Positions 7,922 to 18,035 are shown, numbered from the stretch's first letter. The stretch: 52,923 nucleotides of DNA from Prochlorococcus sp. AG-363-P08 (GCA_003278195.1 QCGE01000011.1:1-52923), one strand, 5' to 3'. Numbers and translations: made by a program. Notes: generated by a model from the sequence alone, not told the origin.

Positions 7922-9272
7922 TACAAACCCGGCCTCTGAGCCGAAAACCAAGACAAGCCGCCCAAGAGCTATAAGGCGGCTTGTTATTTGGTATAGGAGG
8001 AATGCAGCTGTAACCACACTCGTTGATACAGCCACAACTTCTGCTTCTGCAGCAACCAATGTTGCAGGAACAGTTGTCTCTAGCGCAGGAACAGTTGTAT
8101 CAAACGCAGGCTCAATGGCTGGAAGCATGCTTCAGCCCCTTGTATTTGACCCATTAAGAAGGCTGCAGGGCGGAGATAGCAATTCAGAACCCAAAAAAAT
8201 TGACAGCAAGGATCGCCTCTGGGTAGCAGTTGATGGGATGGGTGGAGACAATGCTCCTGGGCCAATCCTTGAAGGTTGTCTTGAGGCTATTCAACGGCTT
8301 CCCATCCGTATCAAATTTGTAGGCGAACAAGAAAAAGTCTTCAAAGCTGCCAAACAAATAGATTTAACAGAGCTCCTAAATGAAGCAATTCAATCAAATG
8401 AATTGGAAATTGTTCCAAGTGGTCCATCTATAGAAATGAACGAAGAGGCAACAGCAGTTCGTAGAAAAAAAGATGCAAGCATCAATCTTGCGATGGACCT
8501 TGTTAAACAAGGAAAAGCAACTGCTATGTACTCTGCCGGCAACTCTGGAGCATTAATGGCCTCGGCCATCTTCCGATTGGGAAGACTTGCTGGAATAGAC
8601 AGGCCAGCAATAGGGGCTTTATTTCCTACTAAAGATCCTGGTCAACCTGTTTTAGTTCTTGATGTTGGCGCGAATATGGATTGCAGGCCTACATATCTTC
8701 ACCAATTTGCACTATTAGGGAGTATTTACTCTAGGGATGTACTGCAAACCAAAACACCCCGTATTGGCTTACTAAATATCGGAGAAGAAGAATGCAAAGG
8801 TAATGATCTAGCAATTCGAACCCATGAATTACTGAGCAACGAAACTAGGCTGAACTTTGCCGGGAACTGTGAAGGAAGAGATGTACTTTCTGGCAACTTC
8901 GACGTTGTTGTTTGTGACGGATTCACAGGAAATGTTCTTTTGAAATTCCTTGAATCAGTGGGAAGCGTCCTTTTAGATGTCCTGCGAGCTGAGCTTCCTA
9001 GAGGGAGACGAGGGAAAGTTGGATCAGCTTTTCTCCGTAGCAATCTGAAACGCATTAAAAAACGGCTAGATCATGCTGAACATGGTGGTGCCCTCCTCCT
9101 TGGAGTAAATGGCATTTGCGTAATAGGACATGGCAGTAGCAAATCATTATCTGTAGTAAGCGCCCTTCGTCTTGCTCACTCAGCTGCCAGTCATGGAGTA
9201 ATGGAAGACTTAGCAGAGCTACAAAAAACTCCTATAAAGCAACTTATAGAGAAGAAGGTCGAGCCTGTGTGA
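7890..9272 (+). CDS. plsX: Phosphate acyltransferase PlsX
   Basis: Converts acyl-ACP to acyl-phosphate, the first step of phosphatidic acid synthesis with PlsY; a peripheral membrane enzyme. The recognisable PlsX core begins near residue 110 with RLWVAVDGMGGDNAPGPI and continues through SAGNSGALMASA, LDVGANMDCRP, VCDGFTGNVLLK and the C-terminal HGSSKSLSVVSALRLA. At 460 residues it is about 100 longer than typical PlsX (about 330-350). The extra N-terminal part is rich in Ala, Thr, Ser and Val and low in complexity. The start at 7890 (TTG) overlaps rpaB by 32 bases; the true start is uncertain because no ATG occurs before the core except at about 8114. fabH, fabD and plsC follow. Confidence 0.9.
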   Translation: MSIPLLPKDPDTNPASEPKTKTSRPRAIRRLVIWYRRNAAVTTLVDTATTSASAATNVAGTVVSSAGTVVSNAGSMAGSMLQPLVFDPLRRLQGGDSNSEPKKIDSKDRLWVAVDGMGGDNAPGPILEGCLEAIQRLPIRIKFVGEQEKVFKAAKQIDLTELLNEAIQSNELEIVPSGPSIEMNEEATAVRRKKDASINLAMDLVKQGKATAMYSAGNSGALMASAIFRLGRLAGIDRPAIGALFPTKDPGQPVLVLDVGANMDCRPTYLHQFALLGSIYSRDVLQTKTPRIGLLNIGEEECKGNDLAIRTHELLSNETRLNFAGNCEGRDVLSGNFDVVVCDGFTGNVLLKFLESVGSVLLDVLRAELPRGRRGKVGSAFLRSNLKRIKKRLDHAEHGGALLLGVNGICVIGHGSSKSLSVVSALRLAHSAASHGVMEDLAELQKTPIKQLIEKKVEPV

Positions 9273-9303
9273 TTGACTTACGCCATCCGGGATAAGGAAC
9301 CCC

Positions 9304-10323
9304 TTGGTAGGAACGTTGCCAAACCTTTCAAAAATAGCTCTTGTTGGATGTGGCAGTGCATTGCCATCACAAGCTCTTGAGAACAAGCAATTAAGCCAAA
9401 GAGTCGAAACTAATGACTCATGGATACGTAGTAGAACTGGAATAATTTCACGACGAATCATTAGCAAAGATGAAACTCTGACGAGCCTTGGAAGTATTGC
9501 CTGCTGCTCAGCAATGGAAATGGCTGGTTGGGATCCAGAAAGTGTTGATTTAATTCTTTTAGCAACATCAACCCCTGATGACCTCTTTGGATCTGCACCA
9601 CAAATTCAGGCCCAAATAGGCGCCAAAAGAGCTGCCGCATTTGATCTCACAGCAGCTTGTAGCGGATTTTTATTTGCTGTCATTACTGCCTCTCAATTTT
9701 TGAGAACCGGTGCGATGCGCCGTGCTCTTGTCATAGGGGCCGACCAACTCAGTAGTTGGGTTGACTGGGATGATCGTAGAACTTGCGTATTGTTTGGTGA
9801 TGGAGCAGGAGCAATTGCCCTAGAAGCATCAAATTCAGGCAAAGAAGGCATTTTGGGATTCAAAATGAAATCTGATGGAAGCAGAGGTGATTGCCTCAAC
9901 CTACGGAAAACCTCTTCCCATTTACCATTAGTAGAAGAAATCAGCCATCAAAAAGGAGTTTTCAACCCTATTGAAATGAATGGGAAAGAAGTTTATAAAT
10001 TTGCCGTAAAAGAAGTACCGGCAATATTGTCTGAGCTTCTGCAAGCCACTAATACTGACCCACAGGCCCTCGATTGGCTTCTACTACATCAAGCAAACCA
10101 AAGAATTCTTGATGCAGTTGCAGATAGGTTCTCAATTCCTTACGAAAAAGTTCTTAGCAATCTTTCAAACTATGGCAATACTTCAGCTGCCACTATCCCT
10201 CTGATGCTTGATGAAGCAGTCAGAGAAGGGAAAGTAAAGCCTGGAAATTTAATTGCAACAAGTGGTTTTGGTGCTGGACTTAGTTGGGGTTCCGCTCTTC
10301 TTCGTTGGCAAGGGCCAATCTAG
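9304..10323 (+). CDS. fabH: 3-oxoacyl-ACP synthase III
   Basis: Initiates type II fatty acid synthesis by condensing acetyl-CoA with malonyl-ACP in the cytoplasm. The protein is 339 residues, with thiolase-fold motifs: the active-site Cys in TAACSGF, His in LLHQANQRIL, and Asn in SNYGNTSAATIP. The N-terminal VETNDSWIRSRTGI segment is typical for FabH. Start TTG at 9304, with another TTG at 9316 possible. The gene sits 31 bases after plsX and just before fabD in a plsX-fabH-fabD-plsC order, a common bacterial lipid-synthesis arrangement. Confidence 0.95.
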   Translation: MVGTLPNLSKIALVGCGSALPSQALENKQLSQRVETNDSWIRSRTGIISRRIISKDETLTSLGSIACCSAMEMAGWDPESVDLILLATSTPDDLFGSAPQIQAQIGAKRAAAFDLTAACSGFLFAVITASQFLRTGAMRRALVIGADQLSSWVDWDDRRTCVLFGDGAGAIALEASNSGKEGILGFKMKSDGSRGDCLNLRKTSSHLPLVEEISHQKGVFNPIEMNGKEVYKFAVKEVPAILSELLQATNTDPQALDWLLLHQANQRILDAVADRFSIPYEKVLSNLSNYGNTSAATIPLMLDEAVREGKVKPGNLIATSGFGAGLSWGSALLRWQGPI

Positions 10324-10351
10324 GCTTACTGGACAATCAACAACAGATTTG

Positions 10352-11248
10352 ATGACTATTGCGTGGGCATTTCCTGGACAAGGCTCTCAAAAGATTGGAA
10401 TGGCTAATCATGTAATCAGTCTGCCTGGCGCAAAAGAAAGATTTGAAACTGCTTCTGAAATTATTGGACGAGATCTTCTCGCAATATGCAACGGAGAATC
10501 CTCTGAGACAGAACCCCTAGCAGACCTTAACGATACTCGTAATACACAACCGGCGCTATTTGTAATCGAATCAATCCTTGTAGATGATATGCATCGCCAG
10601 GGCCGCGAAGCGGCATTGGTTGCTGGCCATAGCTTGGGAGAACTTGTTGCTTTATATGCAGCTGGAGTATTTGATGCAAAAACAGCACTGTCTCTTCTTC
10701 ATCGCCGTTCTGAACTAATGGCTGCTGCAGGAGGAGGCGCAATGTGCGCAATATTGGGATTTAAACGTGAAGAATTAGAAACCCTTGTAAATGCAACTGA
10801 AGGTGTTGTTATAGCCAATGACAATAGTGACTCACAAGTTGTACTGTCTGGCAACCCACAATCAGTTTCTTTAGTAACTAACCAGCTCGAATGCAAAAGA
10901 TCCATACCTCTATCGGTCTCTGGAGCCTTTCATTCACCCTTTATGGAAGAGGCATCTAGAAATTTCTCTAAAGAACTTGATCAAATTCATTTTGAGAATT
11001 CAAGAATTCCTGTAATAAGTAACGCTGACCCCATGCCAAGCTCTGACGGAAACCTTCTCAAAGAAAAGTTGAAGCTTCAAATGACAAATGGAGTGCGTTG
11101 GAGAGAAACAATGAATACAATGCTGAATGAAGGTGTTAGTAGTTTGATCGAAATTGGCCCAGGAAATGTGTTAAGTGGACTTGCTAAACGTTCAATGAAA
11201 GGTGTTATAACAGCGCAAATCTCTACTGTAAATGACTTAGGACATTAA
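10352..11248 (+). CDS. fabD: Malonyl-CoA:ACP transacylase
   Basis: Loads malonyl groups onto acyl carrier protein for fatty acid elongation. 298 residues from ATG at 10352, beginning MTIAWAFPGQGSQKIGM; an in-frame extension upstream into fabH is rejected because the conserved N-terminus starts here. Visible motifs are the nucleophile Ser in AGHSLGELVALYAAG, a conserved Arg in LLHRRSELM, and catalytic His in SGAFHSPFM. It follows fabH by 28 bases and precedes plsC by 3 bases, so the three are almost certainly co-transcribed. Confidence 0.95.
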   Translation: MTIAWAFPGQGSQKIGMANHVISLPGAKERFETASEIIGRDLLAICNGESSETEPLADLNDTRNTQPALFVIESILVDDMHRQGREAALVAGHSLGELVALYAAGVFDAKTALSLLHRRSELMAAAGGGAMCAILGFKREELETLVNATEGVVIANDNSDSQVVLSGNPQSVSLVTNQLECKRSIPLSVSGAFHSPFMEEASRNFSKELDQIHFENSRIPVISNADPMPSSDGNLLKEKLKLQMTNGVRWRETMNTMLNEGVSSLIEIGPGNVLSGLAKRSMKGVITAQISTVNDLGH

Positions 11249-11251
11249 ATC

Positions 11252-11977
11252 TTGAACAAATCAAACAATCTTGTTACGAATGAAATATCACTTCAGCCTT
11301 ATCCAAGGCCAAGTCTTGTTTATTTAGCTGTTAGCTATCTACTTGTATTTCCTGTCTTTCGGGGAATTTTTAAAGGCTATGTTTCAGGCTTAGAAAAAGT
11401 CCCAAAGCAAGGACCTTTAATAATAGTTGCTAATCATGGCTCCCATCTTGATCCTCCACTGCTAGGGCATGCCTTAGGCCGCCCAGTTGCATTTATGGCA
11501 AAAGCAGAATTATTTAAAATACCTTTAATTGGAAAAATCATACAAGCTTGTGGGGCTTATCCCGTTAGAAGGGGAGGTGGAGATAGGGAAGCAATTCGAG
11601 TTGCTACAAAAAAATTAACTGAAGGATGGGCAACAGGGATCTTCCTTGACGGCAAAAGGCAATCCAATGGCAAAGTAAATAAACCTTTATCAGGCGCAGC
11701 ATTACTTGCCGCCCGTAGTGGTTCAGCCTTGCTTCCTATTGCCATCATTAACAGCTATAGAGCCCTTCCTAAAGGGAAACTTTTTCCAAGATTTATTCCA
11801 ATTCATCTACGAATTGGTGATCCTATCAGTCCACCAATAAGCCGCAAAAAAGCAGATTTAGAAGCCACTACAAAACAGCTTCAAGCACTCATCAATTCAA
11901 TGTTAGATATGGATCTAGTAAGTACTTCTGAGAAGAAGGCAAAGGAAATGAAACTGAAAAATCAGCAAAAGCCTTAG
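11252..11977 (+). CDS. plsC: 1-acyl-sn-glycerol-3-phosphate acyltransferase
   Basis: Adds the second acyl chain to lysophosphatidic acid at the membrane. 241 residues. The acyltransferase catalytic motif H-x4-D is present in ANHGSHLDPPL (near residue 68), and FLDGKRQSNG occupies the place of the usual substrate-binding EGTR block. A hydrophobic segment near residues 25-40 (YLAVSYLLVFPVF) could anchor the protein. Start TTG at 11252, 3 bases after fabD. The last 86 bases overlap the convergent YdcF-like gene, and the C-terminal 25 residues are Lys/Gln-rich. Confidence 0.9.
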   Translation: MNKSNNLVTNEISLQPYPRPSLVYLAVSYLLVFPVFRGIFKGYVSGLEKVPKQGPLIIVANHGSHLDPPLLGHALGRPVAFMAKAELFKIPLIGKIIQACGAYPVRRGGGDREAIRVATKKLTEGWATGIFLDGKRQSNGKVNKPLSGAALLAARSGSALLPIAIINSYRALPKGKLFPRFIPIHLRIGDPISPPISRKKADLEATTKQLQALINSMLDMDLVSTSEKKAKEMKLKNQQKP

Positions 11978-12542
11978 GCCATTGCTTCTTAGCCCAAGTC
12001 CTTAAATCTTTTCCTGTTAATACCCAAGTGATAGATCTCGCTAAATCAAACAAATATTTATTTACATGTTCCTCCTCACAAAGGGGTTTGCATGGCACTG
12101 ATATGCCAGTGAGGTGAATGCCTCTGCTACCTGCAACAATCCAACCAACAGTCATTGCTCTTTTTAAGTGATCTTCGCTTGTAACTAGCAATGTGTGATT
12201 AACACCTTTCACAACTAATTCATCAACCAAGGAAGTAAAATTACTAAGCGTGTCATGAGCACGATAATCAAGCTTTACGAGATCAGGAGATATTCCAGCA
12301 TTGTTAATAAGCCATATGGCATGTTCAGGATTACTTCCACCACTAACAACCAATGGCAACTTCAAATTACTGGCAAGTCGAACACCAACATGCTCTCGAT
12401 CGACATCGCCTCCAAGCACCAAAATCATCTGGGGAGACTCAAAATTTAAGACAGCCTTTAAATACAATCGGCCAGGTCCAATAAAGATGGCTCCTATAAA
12501 AAAACCACCTAAAGCAAGAATTGAGAAACAACCCTTCCCCAT
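11892..12542 (-). CDS. YdcF/SanA-like DUF218 protein
   Basis: 216-residue protein of the DUF218 (YdcF/SanA/ElyC) family. The domain is seen as an N-terminal hydrophobic segment (about 5-28), MILVLGGDVDREHVGVRLA, VVSGGSNPEHA, HDTLSNFTSLVDELV and LLVTSEDHLKRAMTVG. Members are linked to cell-envelope or polysaccharide metabolism, but the reaction is not firmly known. The ATG at 12542 shares its A with the TGA of tsaB (TGATG), so it is translationally coupled to tsaB; a TTG one codon upstream is a weaker alternative. The 3' end overlaps convergent plsC by 86 bases, unusually long for this window. Confidence 0.75.
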   Translation of the reverse strand: MGKGCFSILALGGFFIGAIFIGPGRLYLKAVLNFESPQMILVLGGDVDREHVGVRLASNLKLPLVVSGGSNPEHAIWLINNAGISPDLVKLDYRAHDTLSNFTSLVDELVVKGVNHTLLVTSEDHLKRAMTVGWIVAGSRGIHLTGISVPCKPLCEEEHVNKYLFDLARSITWVLTGKDLRTWAKKQWPKAFADFSVSFPLPSSQKYLLDPYLTLN

Positions 12543-13219
12543 CAAACTCTGCCCACTGGGGAAGTTGGGTAAATAGGTAAAACTTCAGTCCATTGAGCGG
12601 GTTGTTGCCCAGCATGAAACTCATAGGAGCGTTCAAGAAGAATTCGCACATCTGCATCCACATTTTCCTTTGCCTCAACCAAAGAATTTAATTGCGAATT
12701 GAAAGGTATCAATTTAGGAGTTTCCAACTCCAAAAATTTTTTGGTTCCTAGAATTGTTTGAGAATTTGAAAGGACCTGATAACAGCCAGCAACTAATCCT
12801 CTTCTTTCCAAACTTTTACAAATCCAAAAAGGTTTCTCTCTATCTTCTTTAGCAAATTCATTTAAAAGTCTAGGAGCCATTAAAGAAAAGCTACTGAAAC
12901 CATCAAGAGGGCAACTCAACTGCTGAGCAAGAGTTCTTGCCATCACAATTGACAACCTAGTACCTGTAAATCCACCTGGCCCAGTAGCAACTGAGATACG
13001 AACCAACTTGGGCCAATCATGAAAAGGTAAAAGAGTATTTACGCAACTCAAAATGCTGTTCGACAGCTGTCTTCCTATAGGGAAGACAGCTGTCTTTAAA
13101 CTACTAAAAGGCTCTCTAGAGTCCAGAATTGCAACTCCAAAATCTTCTGACGAGCTATGTAACGCCAATATAAAAGAAGAATTTTCACAAACTAAGTCTT
13201 CTGTTGGTTTGGATTTCAT
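12542..13219 (-). CDS. tsaB: tRNA threonylcarbamoyladenosine biosynthesis protein TsaB
   Basis: 225-residue member of the TsaB/YeaZ family. It is the scaffolding partner of TsaD in making t6A37 on ANN-decoding tRNAs. The ASKHA-type N-terminus is visible (FILALHSSSEDFGVAIL), as is VATGPGGFTGTRLSIVMARTL, the best family marker. ATG at 13219 overlaps the TGA of upstream ycf34 (ATGA), and its own stop overlaps the YdcF-like start, so the three are chained. It contains a perfect 14-base inverted repeat at 13062-13094 within codons for KTAVFPIGRQLS. Confidence 0.88.
   Translation of the reverse strand: MKSKPTEDLVCENSSFILALHSSSEDFGVAILDSREPFSSLKTAVFPIGRQLSNSILSCVNTLLPFHDWPKLVRISVATGPGGFTGTRLSIVMARTLAQQLSCPLDGFSSFSLMAPRLLNEFAKEDREKPFWICKSLERRGLVAGCYQVLSNSQTILGTKKFLELETPKLIPFNSQLNSLVEAKENVDADVRILLERSYEFHAGQQPAQWTEVLPIYPTSPVGRV
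13062..13094. repeat. 14-bp perfect inverted repeat inside tsaB
   Basis: GACAGCTGTCTTCC (13062-13075) and GGAAGACAGCTGTC (13081-13094) are exact reverse complements around a 5-base spacer. Each arm also contains the 10-base palindrome GACAGCTGTC. It lies wholly inside the tsaB coding region. A stable RNA hairpin or a dimeric protein-binding site are both possible. Confidence 0.6.
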
Positions 13220-13467
13220 CTAGGAATTTCCTCTCCAGGCCTTAATCGACGCCATCGCCCATAATCCTCTAAAAAGCTCCCACAAGAACGTACATCCCAT
13301 TCCACTTGAGTTCCACCATCAAGGTCATCCATCACAGTTACATGGATATATGGATCAATTGGCTCTTTATCGGGATACTCAGTGAGATGATCCACTCCAT
13401 GCTGCCTTTCAACTGCGTGATAGGCATTACAGCGATCGACCCAGTGGCAGTTCACACAAATGCACAT
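13216..13467 (-). CDS. ycf34: Ycf34 iron-sulfur protein
   Basis: Small conserved cyanobacterial and plastid protein, 83 residues. It begins MCICVNCHWVDRC with Cys at 2, 4, 7 and 13, followed by YHAVERQHG. In Synechocystis, Ycf34 is reported to bind an Fe-S cluster and to affect photosynthetic electron transport; that is family knowledge. The start at 13467 is preferred over an in-frame upstream start at 13512 because the conserved family N-terminus is MCIC. Its ATG (13465-13467) overlaps the divergent ATG of the CCA-type gene within one CATG. Its stop overlaps the tsaB start. Confidence 0.88.
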   Translation of the reverse strand: MCICVNCHWVDRCNAYHAVERQHGVDHLTEYPDKEPIDPYIHVTVMDDLDGGTQVEWDVRSCGSFLEDYGRWRRLRPGEEIPR

Positions 13468-14692
13468 GTCCCTATCTCTCGCTGCAAAATCAATTTTTAA
13501 AGGCGATCTCAATATTCTGACTCAAAACCTTTGGAAGCGAGTTAATCCCAGTAGGTGGCCAATTTCAATTAAAGAACTCCCTCCTGGTACTGCCTTAGTT
13601 GGCGGCGCCATTCGGGATGGTCTACTTGAGAAATACCACAAGAAACAAGATCTTGATTTAGTTGTCCCAAATCGAGCAATTGATTTAACGAAAAGCCTGG
13701 CCAAAAAGGTTGGGGGCAAATTTGTTCTACTTGATGCATCTAGAGATATTGCAAGGCTGATCGTTGACACCTGGACCATTGATATTGCTTCACAAATCGG
13801 AGGAAACCTTGACGAGGATCTATTGCGGAGAGATTACACAGTCAATGCTATGGCTTTAGAGCTTAATAAGACTTCTCTCATTAAAGATCCCACTGGAGGA
13901 CTTAATGACTTAGCCAAAAAACGACTAGTTGCCGTAAATGAAAAAAACCTTACAGATGATCCTCTTAGACTAATAAGAGGATTAAGAATAATGGCAGAAT
14001 TAAATTTCTCAATAGATTCTAAAACGAAATCTTGGATTAAGAAACACAATCAGCTTCTAAAAGAAACTGCCCCAGAAAGGATTCAATACGAAATAGAAAG
14101 GCTTGTAAATGCAGAGTGGGCTGATAAGGCTATAACTTTAATAACCCAAATTCAACTTTTAGAAGCCTGGCAAGAAAATACTCAAAATTATTTATTGCCG
14201 AAGCAAAATATAGGTCTAAATGACTTAGAAATACAAGTTGCACTTCCTCTACTGAGACTGACATATTTATTAAGTCAAAAAGGTTTAGCTCAATTACGAT
14301 TTAGCAAAAGGCAACAAGAACGGTGCCAAAAGCTTAGGTATTGGCAAGATCGCAATAATGGCAATGGTTTTCGCGATTTAGAAGAAAAAGAGCTGCTTAA
14401 ATTACATCAAGAACTTGAACAAGACCTTCCAGCGTTAATACTTGAACTTTCTCCGTCAGACCAAAATACATGGTTAAAACGCTGGAGAAACCCCGAAGAC
14501 CGATTATTTCATCCAAGGGCCCCAATAAATGGAAACACTCTACAAATCAGTCTGGGACTGCCATCTGGCCCACTCCTGGGAGACTTATTAAACTATCTCT
14601 GCCTTGAAAATGCGTTTGGTCGCATAAAAAATCAAGAAGAAGCACTTCACGCAGCACGTAACTGGTGGGAACATAAACAGACCTTACTGTGA
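13460..14692 (+). CDS. tRNA nucleotidyltransferase/poly(A) polymerase family protein
   Basis: 410-residue class II polymerase-beta-type nucleotidyltransferase. The head domain shows LVGGAIRDGLL, the metal-binding DLDLVV, RRDYTVNAMALEL and DDPLRLIRGLRIMAEL, all standard for bacterial CCA-adding enzymes. The C-terminal half is helical and divergent. Which activity (CCA, A- or CC-adding) cannot be read from the sequence. The start is ATG at 13460 or 13466; no ATG, GTG or TTG follows for the next 25 codons, so one of these two is right. Both overlap the divergent ycf34 start, so this gene's ribosome-binding region lies within ycf34 coding sequence. Confidence 0.85.
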   Translation: MHMSLSLAAKSIFKGDLNILTQNLWKRVNPSRWPISIKELPPGTALVGGAIRDGLLEKYHKKQDLDLVVPNRAIDLTKSLAKKVGGKFVLLDASRDIARLIVDTWTIDIASQIGGNLDEDLLRRDYTVNAMALELNKTSLIKDPTGGLNDLAKKRLVAVNEKNLTDDPLRLIRGLRIMAELNFSIDSKTKSWIKKHNQLLKETAPERIQYEIERLVNAEWADKAITLITQIQLLEAWQENTQNYLLPKQNIGLNDLEIQVALPLLRLTYLLSQKGLAQLRFSKRQQERCQKLRYWQDRNNGNGFRDLEEKELLKLHQELEQDLPALILELSPSDQNTWLKRWRNPEDRLFHPRAPINGNTLQISLGLPSGPLLGDLLNYLCLENAFGRIKNQEEALHAARNWWEHKQTLL

Positions 14693-14768
14693 TTAACTAT
14701 TTAAATATCAAGTAAAAAACAGATCAATTTGATTTGATCCCCAACCGTTTCTACCTCCCATCCTTTTC

Positions 14769-15203
14769 ATGAGTGTTCGCCTTTACATCGGCAATTTGCC
14801 GCAAAATTTTGATAAAAAAGAACTAGAAGCCTTATTGGCAAGTGTTTCTGAAGGGATTCGCTTCAAAGCAGTTCTAGATAGAGAGACGGGAAATTGCAGG
14901 GGTTTTGGCTTCGCCAACATTGACGATAAGAAAGTAGCCAGTGCGCTTATTGAGCAGCTCAATGGTCGTGAATTTAATGGGAACAATCTGCGAGTCGAAC
15001 GTTCAGAAAGACGTGATTCCAATAGTGGAAACTCACGGCGTGGTGGTACAAACTCAAACAACAATTCCCAAGCAGCCCCCCGGAAAGGAGCAAAAAAAGT
15101 TATACACAGTGATGCACCCAATGCAGAAGCACCCGATCCACGCTGGGCTGGGGAGTTATCTAAATTAAAGGAATTACTAGATAATCAAAAAACAGCTGTA
15201 TAG
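14769..15203 (+). CDS. RRM-domain RNA-binding protein
   Basis: 144-residue glycine-poor member of the cyanobacterial Rbp family. One RNA recognition motif spans residues 1-80, with RNP2 LYIGNL (5-10) and RNP1 CRGFGFANI (about 43-51). The tail is rich in Ser, Asn, Arg and Gly (about 82-105) and ends in an acidic/Pro stretch. The family includes cold-regulated proteins and ones reported to help locate photosystem mRNAs to the thylakoid; its role here is unknown. ATG at 14769 follows a 76-base gap after the CCA-type gene. It converges on crtB with 10 bases between the genes. Confidence 0.9.
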   Translation: MSVRLYIGNLPQNFDKKELEALLASVSEGIRFKAVLDRETGNCRGFGFANIDDKKVASALIEQLNGREFNGNNLRVERSERRDSNSGNSRRGGTNSNNNSQAAPRKGAKKVIHSDAPNAEAPDPRWAGELSKLKELLDNQKTAV

Positions 15204-15213
15204 ATAGGAATAC

Positions 15214-16152
15214 TTAACGGTATTGGGCAATCAAATAAGACACGGGAAGATTAATTATCTTTACCCATCCTTTAACATATGCACGGTTATTGAATACGTC
15301 ATAATCAAGTCTTTCTATTGCATCAAGAATCCCCCTATACAACCTTAACGAAGTCCATACAGGCCAACGTGCATCGCTAGAGAGCCATCTAACACCCTCT
15401 TCAGAGCGCTCAAACCAATCTCTTGCCCTTGCAAGCTGAAATGCCATTAATGCTTTCCAATTTGAATTAATTTTTCCTGCAATCAGTTCTTCTTCAGAAT
15501 AATTAAATTTAATCAAATCCTCTTGAGGAATATAAATTCTTCCACGTCCTCTATCTTCTCCAACATCTCGAAGAATGTTAGTAAGTTGATTGGCAATACC
15601 AAGAGCAATCGCAGCATCTGAAGGATCTGGAGAAGAACTCCAAGGTGCTGTCGTATAGGCAGGGTCTAACCCCATTACACCCTGAGTCATAAGCCCTACT
15701 GTTCCTGCAACCCTATAGCAATACAGTTTTAAATCTTCAAAAGTTTGATATCTATGGAGATTAAGATCCATTCTTTGTCCTTCTATCATGTCTAAATATG
15801 GTTTTATTTCCATGGGGAAATGTCCAATAGTATCTACCAAAACAGCATCAAGTGAATCATTAACTTTACCGTCAAAAATACCCCTAGTTTTCTGCTCCCA
15901 ATCATCTAGGCGTCGAGATAATTCATCAACTGTTCTTTTCATTGCCTCAGGACTATCCATCAATTCATCTGTTCTTCTACACCACACATATATTGCCCAT
16001 ATTGCTCGTCGTTTAGCGGGAGGGAGTAAAAGAGTTCCCAGATAAAAAGTCTTTGCCCATTTTGCAGTTTCCCGCCTACATGCTTCATAAGCCTTATCAA
16101 GGTCAAAAGGAGCAGATGAGCTAACTATATTTCTTGAATCTGAAAGGTTCAT
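15214..16152 (-). CDS. crtB: Phytoene synthase
   Basis: Joins two geranylgeranyl diphosphates into 15-cis-phytoene, the committed step of carotenoid synthesis. 312 residues. Both Asp-rich motifs are visible: first DELMD in WCRRTDELMDSPE (about 58-70), second DVGEDRGRGRIYIP (about 196-209), plus YCYRVAGTVGLM and ANQLTNILRD. Start ATG at 16152. It lies 39 bases after crtP on the same strand, a conserved cyanobacterial pair. Confidence 0.95.
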   Translation of the reverse strand: MNLSDSRNIVSSSAPFDLDKAYEACRRETAKWAKTFYLGTLLLPPAKRRAIWAIYVWCRRTDELMDSPEAMKRTVDELSRRLDDWEQKTRGIFDGKVNDSLDAVLVDTIGHFPMEIKPYLDMIEGQRMDLNLHRYQTFEDLKLYCYRVAGTVGLMTQGVMGLDPAYTTAPWSSSPDPSDAAIALGIANQLTNILRDVGEDRGRGRIYIPQEDLIKFNYSEEELIAGKINSNWKALMAFQLARARDWFERSEEGVRWLSSDARWPVWTSLRLYRGILDAIERLDYDVFNNRAYVKGWVKIINLPVSYLIAQYR

Positions 16153-16191
16153 ATTCAGATATCAAATAAATCTAAAAATAACTTTATTCAT

Positions 16192-17634
<1,443 letters not shown>

Positions 17635-17687
17635 CTAGAGTTCTTTAAAGTCATCACACGGTCCCACATTTGACCGGTCAATCCCCT

Positions 17688-18035
17688 ATGGCCGAGACAC
17701 TACTAAAATGCACTACACGCCACATAAGGCTATTCACCGCAAGGGTTGAAGACAATGCATTGGTGGCTGATGCGAATCAGCTCACCCTGGATTTGGATCC
17801 AGATAACGAATTTATTTGGACAGAAGAAGTTATTAACAAAGTGCATCAACGTTTCAAGGATTTGGTGGCCTCCCAAGATGGTCAAGAACTTAGTGAATAC
17901 AACCTGAGACGTATTGGTTCTGATTTGGAAGGCACTATTCGCCAGCTTTTACAAGCAGGAGATTTGAGCTACAACCCTGATTGTCGGGTTCTTAATTACT
18001 CGATGGGTCTACCAAGAACGAATGAACTGCTGTGA
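17688..18035 (+). CDS. ndhM: NDH-1 subunit M
   Basis: Oxygenic-photosynthesis-specific subunit of the NDH-1 peripheral arm, stromal/cytoplasmic side; 115 residues. Recognised from [18 protein letters not shown] and the C-terminal [19 protein letters not shown]. The ATG at 17688 begins the conserved N-terminus; a TTG six codons upstream (17670) is less likely. The TGA stop overlaps the GTG start of the next gene as GTGA, indicating coupling. Divergent from crtP. Confidence 0.92.
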   Translation: MAETLLKCTTRHIRLFTARVEDNALVADANQLTLDLDPDNEFIWTEEVINKVHQRFKDLVASQDGQELSEYNLRRIGSDLEGTIRQLLQAGDLSYNPDCRVLNYSMGLPRTNELL

